In this document: positions 4,663-8,994 of the stretch, piece by piece
How positions within the stretch are numbered: position 1 is the stretch's first letter
Layout: the number at the start of each line of letters is the position of its first letter
NCBI GenBank assembly: GCA_902489225.1
Contig: CABTZA010000074.1
Span: 1 to 8,994 of the forward strand
Direction: 5' to 3'
Length of the DNA stretch: 8,994 nucleotides
Source of the DNA: an uncultured Collinsella sp.
GTDB lineage: Bacteria > Actinomycetota > Coriobacteriia > Coriobacteriales > Coriobacteriaceae
The notes under the pieces: generated by a model
The model's input: the letters and a program-made list of their open reading frames with translations, nothing else
The model's database searches: none
What the model was told of the DNA's origin: nothing
Position numbers and translations under genes: made by a program

Positions 4663-5346
4663 CTACATCTGCATAAACGGGTTCTGCATAAGTTCGCGCG
4701 CCATCGTGGTCGAATCGCCATGGCCCGTCAAGCAAACGGTATCGGGCGGAAGCGTCTTGGCAAGTTTGGAGAGCGAGCGCATAATCGCCGCCTCGTCACC
4801 GCCGGAAAGATCGGTACGACCGTGACTGCCCGGGAAAAGCGTGTCGCCCACAAAGGCGATGTTCCCCTGCTCGGTCGCGGCGAACAGGACGATGCCGCCC
4901 GGCGTATGCCCCGGCGTCTCGATCACCTGCAGACAGACGTCGCCCACCTCGATTGTATCGCCCTCGGCAAGCAAGCGCGTCGGCTCACCCGGATCGGGCG
5001 TCTCGATACCCCACATGGCGCGCTGCTCCTCGATATTTGCGCGAGGTACCGTCACGTCCTTAGCGCACAACTCATATAGTGCGCTGTCGCCAACGACAGC
5101 TCGAACCCCGGCAACCCCGCCAACATGGTCGGCATGACCGTGCGTGCAGACAGAGCCGAGTACGCGCACCTCGGGATGCGCGGTGCGGATATGCTCCACA
5201 AGACGCTCGCCCTCCCACGCCGGATCGACGATTAAGCACTCGTCATTCGAAATCACGGCGTAGCTGTTGGTCTGAATCGGGCCGTTGACGAGTGTCTCAA
5301 TCGAAGCCGCACCTCGGGGTGTCAGGTCCAAAGTCATATCGCCCAT
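4663..5346 (-). CDS. GloB-like metallo-beta-lactamase-fold hydrolase
   Basis: This 227-residue protein belongs to the metallo-beta-lactamase fold, closest in appearance to short glyoxalase II-like thioesterases (hydroxyacylglutathione hydrolase family). The metal site is complete: THGHADH (His69, His71, Asp73, His74), His147 in TPGHTPG, Asp168 in VGDTLF and His209 in TGHG. The substrate is not evident; a thioester or persulfide is typical for relatives. It is cytoplasmic, with no signal peptide. Three ATG codons are in frame. I choose 5346 because AGGAGG (5360-5355) is 8 nt from it, against 2 nt from the ATG at 5352 and 17 nt from 5337. It follows relA behind a hairpin at 5364-5401, with no room for a promoter after the hairpin. 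Confidence 0.9.
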   Translation of the reverse strand: MGDMTLDLTPRGAASIETLVNGPIQTNSYAVISNDECLIVDPAWEGERLVEHIRTAHPEVRVLGSVCTHGHADHVGGVAGVRAVVGDSALYELCAKDVTVPRANIEEQRAMWGIETPDPGEPTRLLAEGDTIEVGDVCLQVIETPGHTPGGIVLFAATEQGNIAFVGDTLFPGSHGRTDLSGGDEAAIMRSLSKLAKTLPPDTVCLTGHGDSTTMARELMQNPFMQM

Positions 5347-5363
5347 GCGCATACCCTCCTTCT

Positions 5364-5401
5364 AAAATACGTTCGAGGCACCAAACGATGCCTCGAACGT
5401 A
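5364..5401 (-). terminator. Hairpin with short T run between relA and the hydrolase gene
   Basis: On the minus strand TACGTTCGAGGCA (5401-5389) pairs perfectly with TGCCTCGAACGTA (5380-5368) across an 8-nt loop, a 13-bp stem. Only TTTT (5367-5364) and AGA follow. It is a plausible but weak intrinsic terminator. It is 3 nt from the hydrolase Shine-Dalgarno sequence, so partial readthrough probably sets expression of that gene. No T run exists for the plus strand. Confidence 0.7.
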
Positions 5402-5434
5402 ACCAATATCTATGATGCTGAGAGGCTCTCGCAC

Positions 5435-7795
5435 CTACACACGGCGTTTGAGCTGAGCTCCGCCTTCGCCGGGCATAAGACGGCGAGCGTCGTAGACCGA
5501 ATCGACACTGCTGATGGAAGCCAGCAGCGGATCCAGACCGCTCGCGTCCGAGATCTCGACCATGAAGCGCAGGGTTGCAATACCCTCGCGGTTGGTCGAT
5601 GTGGCGGCAGAAAGGATATTGCCGCCCGCATCGCCAATGGCAATGGTGACATCCTTGAGCAGGCGCATGCGGTCCAGGCACTCGACCACGATCTCGACCT
5701 GGAAGAGGGTGTCGGCAGCGCCGTCCCACTCCACATCGATCATGCGCTCGGGATGTTCCATAAGACCCTTGACGTTGGGGCAGTTGGCGCGATGCACCGA
5801 AACGCCACGACCGCGCGTGATGAAGCCGACGATGTCGTCACCCGTCACGGGGTTGCAGCAATGAGCCAGACGGACCAGCAGGCCGCTGTTGCTCTCGCCC
5901 TTGACGATAATGCCGTTACTGGCGCTCTTGCCGCGCTTTTGCGGCTTGCGGTTGGAGCCGCGAGCGGGCTGCTTCACGACCTCGGCGATAGCCTCGGCCT
6001 TGGTGAGCTGTTCCTCGGGCTTGGGGTCCAAGATTTGCTCGACCTTATTGCCCACAGCGCGCGGGGCAACCTTGCCGGCGCCGACGGCGGCAAACAGGTC
6101 CTCGAGCTGCTTGAAGTTAAACTGCTCCGCCACGGCGTTGAGTGCACGCGTCGAACGCGGCGTAGAAATGCCATAGCCACGCTTACGCAGGTCCTTGGCC
6201 AGCATATCGCGACCGGCGGCAGCGTCGTCGTCCTTGGTCGCAGCGGCAAAATAGCGGCGGATCTTTGACTTGGCGGAAGGTGTCTTAACGATCTTGAGCC
6301 AATCGCGCGACGGCTTGGAACTCTTGTTAGTCAGGATTTCAACGCGGTCGCCCGTCTTGATCTCGTGCGTGAGCGGAGCCACCGCACCGTTGATTTTGGC
6401 GCCGACGCAATGGTTTCCCACCTCGGTATGAACGGCATAGGCAAAGTCGAGCGGCGTGGAGCCAGCACGAAGCGCCATGACCTCGCCTTTGGGCGTGAAG
6501 ACAAAGATCTCCTGATCGAACAGATCGACCTTCAGCGAGTGCAGGTATTCCTTGGCATCGGTAATCTCGTCGGAAGCCGCCCAATCGAGCGAATGCTTGA
6601 GCCAGTTGATCTGGTCGTCCAAACGTTGAGCGTCATTGGTCTTGGAAGCAGACGATCCGCCCGACTTCTTATATAGCCAGTGGGCGGCAATGCCGTACTC
6701 GGCCTGCTCATGCATCTCGTAGGTTCGAATCTGAATCTCGAGCGGACGAGCCGTAGGGCCGATGACCGTCGTGTGGAGCGACTGGTAGTTATTGACCTTG
6801 GGCATGGCGATATAGTCTTTAAAGCGACCAGGCATGGGGTGCCACAGCGTATGCACCGCACCGAGCGTGGAGTAGCAATCGCGCACCGAATGGGTAATTA
6901 CGCGCAGCGCCACCAGGTCGTAGATCTCGGAGAACTCCTTGCCCTTGCGCTTCATCTTTTGGTAGATGGACCAATAGTGCTTGGAGCGGCCGTTGATCTG
7001 GAAGTCCTCCAGACCAATGCGGTTGAGCTCATCGGTAAGCGTCTTGATGGTCTCGGCAAGGTAGCGCTCGCGGACCTCGCGCGACTCAGCCACCATGCGC
7101 GCGATGCGCTGGTAGGCATCGGGCTCCAGGTAGAAGAAGGACAGGTCCTCGAGCTCCCACTTAATAGAGCTCATGCCCAGGCGGTCGGCCAAGGGCGCGT
7201 ACACGTCCATGGTCTCGCGAGCCTTAAACAGGCGACGATCCTCGCGCAGGGCTGCCAGCGTTCGCATGTTGTGCAGACGGTCGGCAAGTTTAACGATGAT
7301 GACGCGAATGTCCTTGGACATGGCGAGGAACATCTTGCGCAGCGTGAGCGCCTGCTTCTCGTCCATGCTGTCGACTTCGATGTTGGTGAGCTTGGTCACG
7401 CCATCGACGAGCTCGGCCACCGTATCGCCAAACAGGCCGGAAACATCGGCAAGAGAAGTCTCGGTATCCTCGACGGTATCGTGCAGCAGCGCGGCGCACA
7501 CCACATCGCAGTCCATCTTGAGATCGGCCAAAATGATGGCAACCTCGACGGGATGGTTAATGTACATCTCGCCCGAGCGGCGCTTTTGGTTGCAGTGCTT
7601 CTCGGCGGCAAAGCAGTAGGCCTGCTCAACCTTAGAAAAGTCGTCCTCATTCATATATTTGAGGCACAGGCGCTCCAGCTTGTCGTAGCTGTCCGCCATA
7701 ATCTCGGGCGGCAGCTCATCGGCATGCTTATAGTGCTCCATCTCCGAAAACGGCTGGAGGGTGGAATCATGGGCGGTACGGGCTGCGGCATCCAT
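5435..7795 (-). CDS. relA: Bifunctional (p)ppGpp synthetase/hydrolase Rel
   Basis: This enzyme makes (p)ppGpp from ATP and GDP/GTP on stalled ribosomes and also degrades it. The 786 residues are slightly long for the family. The HD hydrolase domain has His81 (INHP), LLHDTVEDT with His105, Asp106, Glu109 and Asp110, and RLHNM with Asn176. The synthetase domain has GRSKHYWSIY (269-278), Asp293, an RFKD motif (324-327) of the RxKD type found in bifunctional Rel, and EIQIRT...MHEQAEYG with Glu366. A TGS domain spans about 425-488, a Cys/His segment has HCCNP at 645-649 and Cys672, and an ACT domain spans about 698-773. All catalytic residues are present. The N-terminus is roughly 28 residues longer than Bacillus Rel. 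The start at 7795 has AAGGGG 6 nt upstream and lies 15 nt from the helicase stop, so the two are co-transcribed. Confidence 0.97.
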   Translation of the reverse strand: MDAAARTAHDSTLQPFSEMEHYKHADELPPEIMADSYDKLERLCLKYMNEDDFSKVEQAYCFAAEKHCNQKRRSGEMYINHPVEVAIILADLKMDCDVVCAALLHDTVEDTETSLADVSGLFGDTVAELVDGVTKLTNIEVDSMDEKQALTLRKMFLAMSKDIRVIIVKLADRLHNMRTLAALREDRRLFKARETMDVYAPLADRLGMSSIKWELEDLSFFYLEPDAYQRIARMVAESREVRERYLAETIKTLTDELNRIGLEDFQINGRSKHYWSIYQKMKRKGKEFSEIYDLVALRVITHSVRDCYSTLGAVHTLWHPMPGRFKDYIAMPKVNNYQSLHTTVIGPTARPLEIQIRTYEMHEQAEYGIAAHWLYKKSGGSSASKTNDAQRLDDQINWLKHSLDWAASDEITDAKEYLHSLKVDLFDQEIFVFTPKGEVMALRAGSTPLDFAYAVHTEVGNHCVGAKINGAVAPLTHEIKTGDRVEILTNKSSKPSRDWLKIVKTPSAKSKIRRYFAAATKDDDAAAGRDMLAKDLRKRGYGISTPRSTRALNAVAEQFNFKQLEDLFAAVGAGKVAPRAVGNKVEQILDPKPEEQLTKAEAIAEVVKQPARGSNRKPQKRGKSASNGIIVKGESNSGLLVRLAHCCNPVTGDDIVGFITRGRGVSVHRANCPNVKGLMEHPERMIDVEWDGAADTLFQVEIVVECLDRMRLLKDVTIAIGDAGGNILSAATSTNREGIATLRFMVEISDASGLDPLLASISSVDSVYDARRLMPGEGGAQLKRRV

Positions 7796-7810
7796 CGAGG
7801 TCCCCTTCCC

Positions 7811-8994
7811 CTAGGCCCGCGGTACGATCGGGCGGTTAACTTTGGCTAGCATATCAGAAGCGCACGAATCGAGCGCCCAGCTCCGGAAAGCCGAAAACTC
7901 CATGCGCGAGCGCAAGCCCTCCAAATAGCGAATTGACCTGCTCAATTGCACGCGGCCGGGGTTTTCGGCCATCGCGATACGACGAGTGTCGTCAAACCCC
8001 GAAACGCGACAGAAACCAAGCTCTTCGAAGATTCCCAGGCCGCTTTCCACCGAGCGCTCGTCGACCGGCGTGCGAGCATCGATGGCAAGGCACATCTGCG
8101 CGATGTCGATATCGCTCGCGCTAAAGGAATCGTCCCCGGTTTTGCCGCGGTTGGAGCGCCACATGGTCTGCAGCGCGCGATAGAGCGTGACGAGCTCGTC
8201 GCGCTCGGGCGCATAGCAGTCGAGCAGGCGCTCGTTAATGCGGGCGTCGCGCGACGAATAGAGCAGATGGATTACGGCGGGCTGGCCGTCGCGGCCGGCA
8301 CGTCCGCTCATCTGGTTGAACTCGATGGCGCCAAACGGCATGTGGTAGAGCACGACATGGCGGATATCGGGCAGGTTGACACCCTCGCCAAAGGCGGAGG
8401 TCGAAACGATGCAGCTGAGGCTGCCGTCTCGAAACGCTTCTTCTACGCGATGGCGGTCGGTGCGCGTAAGGCCAGCGTTATAGAACGCGATACGGGTCGC
8501 ACAGTCGGGAACGCGTTTGCGTAGTGTCTTGGCAAGCGCCACGGACTGATCACGCGAATTGACGTAAATGACGGTCTTCTCCCCCGTCGCCACGATCGAC
8601 ACTAAACGGTTCTCGCGGCTCGCAAGGTCGCGGTCGTCCTCGAGCTGCAGGTTCTCGCGCACCGTCTCGTCGACCACCGTGCGAGTGATCGGCAACATGC
8701 GGGCAAGCTCGGCCACGACCGGAGCCGTCGCGGTGGCCGTCGCAGCCATAACGACCGGGTCGCCCAGGGCTTTGAGGATATCGGGCATGTCGAGATAGGC
8801 GCTGCGGTCGCCGCCCTTGGCAAGGCCGGCGTGGTGCGCCTCATCGATAACGACAAAGCCGATGCGGCCCGAACGCGCGAAGCGGTCACGGTGGATAGAC
8901 AGGAACTCGGGCGTCGTGAGCACGATACCGGTGCGGCCCGAAGCCAGGCCGGCGAACACGTCATCGCGCGCCGCCTCCACGGTCTCGCCGGTCA
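7811..8994 (-). CDS. RecQ-like SF2 helicase region, 5' end beyond the window (possibly RecJ-helicase fusion)
   Basis: The last 393 codons of a longer gene are present, and the frame is open to the right edge. Taking the GTG at 8980 as residue 1, the motifs are TTPE (22-25), DEAH (46-49), TATAT (81-85), KTVIYVNSRDQS (135-146), YNAGL (167-171), STSAFGEGVNLPDI (193-206) and QMSGRAGRDG (223-232). These are the second half of helicase domain 1 and all of domain 2, RecQ-like in style. Walker A must lie outside. A C-terminal region of about 140 residues follows without a motif I know. Placement directly before relA matches recJ in many Gram-positives, and I recall RecJ fused to a helicase in Coriobacteriia, so this may be that C-terminal half. 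A free-standing RecQ-like helicase is the alternative. Confidence 0.85.
   Translation of the reverse strand, partial: TGETVEAARDDVFAGLASGRTGIVLTTPEFLSIHRDRFARSGRIGFVVIDEAHHAGLAKGGDRSAYLDMPDILKALGDPVVMAATATATAPVVAELARMLPITRTVVDETVRENLQLEDDRDLASRENRLVSIVATGEKTVIYVNSRDQSVALAKTLRKRVPDCATRIAFYNAGLTRTDRHRVEEAFRDGSLSCIVSTSAFGEGVNLPDIRHVVLYHMPFGAIEFNQMSGRAGRDGQPAVIHLLYSSRDARINERLLDCYAPERDELVTLYRALQTMWRSNRGKTGDDSFSASDIDIAQMCLAIDARTPVDERSVESGLGIFEELGFCRVSGFDDTRRIAMAENPGRVQLSRSIRYLEGLRSRMEFSAFRSWALDSCASDMLAKVNRPIVPRA

Noticed and set aside
4469..4735. N-terminal extension of the aldolase frame
   Set aside because: The class II aldolase family begins at MLVNAADML (4468), which has a strong ribosome binding site. 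The extension holds the promoter and overlaps the 3' end of the hydrolase gene.
6680..7849. 389-codon open frame on the plus strand, opposite relA
   Set aside because: It lies wholly antisense to the catalytic domains of Rel. Its composition is the mirror of a high-GC coding strand, and its product shows no recognisable motif.

Overview
The window looks like chromosomal DNA from a high-GC member of the Actinomycetota, most likely class Coriobacteriia (Collinsella-like). This rests on codon style, on the protein sequences as I recognise them, and on gene order. The genus is an inference that I could not test. Every gene I can support lies on the minus strand, so transcription runs from high to low coordinates. 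The plus-strand open frames are antisense shadows.

In transcription order the layout is as follows. (1) 8994-7811: the 3' part of a RecQ-like superfamily 2 helicase gene that runs off the right edge. It is 15 bases from relA, the position recJ takes near relA in many Gram-positives, so it may be the C-terminal half of a RecJ-helicase fusion. (2) 7795-5435: a full-length bifunctional (p)ppGpp synthetase/hydrolase (Rel). (3) 5401-5364: a 13-bp hairpin with a short T run. It abuts the ribosome binding site of (4) a GloB-like metallo-beta-lactamase-fold hydrolase (5346-4663). (5) 4468-3602: class II fructose-bisphosphate aldolase with its own extended -10 promoter. (6) 3579-3487: a 93-nt, nearly continuous hairpin. 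(7) 3345-1912: a cytoplasmic transglutaminase-like protein with its own promoter. (8) 1872-1786: tRNA-Leu(CAA) with an encoded CCA and a terminator. (9) 1739-1557: three GC-rich hairpins, then a second copy of the tRNA-Leu 3' end with its own terminator. (10) 1530-155: the translation operon infC-rpmI-rplT (IF3, L35, L20), with a structured leader and a strong final terminator at 133-98. (11) 83-16: a cluster of three small palindromes at the left edge.

The genes are mostly housekeeping: stringent response, glycolysis and translation. The most interesting signals are regulatory and structural. The infC leader carries an intrinsic terminator placed so close to the infC ribosome binding site that no promoter fits between them. 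A candidate antiterminator segment lies upstream, as expected for attenuation control of an IF3-L35-L20 operon. infC itself appears to start at an AUA codon. The tRNA-Leu 3' end plus terminator is duplicated with hairpins between the copies. The long fba/transglutaminase palindrome and the Rel/hydrolase hairpin also deserve a check. I see no CRISPR array, insertion sequence or phage gene, and no clear new multi-gene system.
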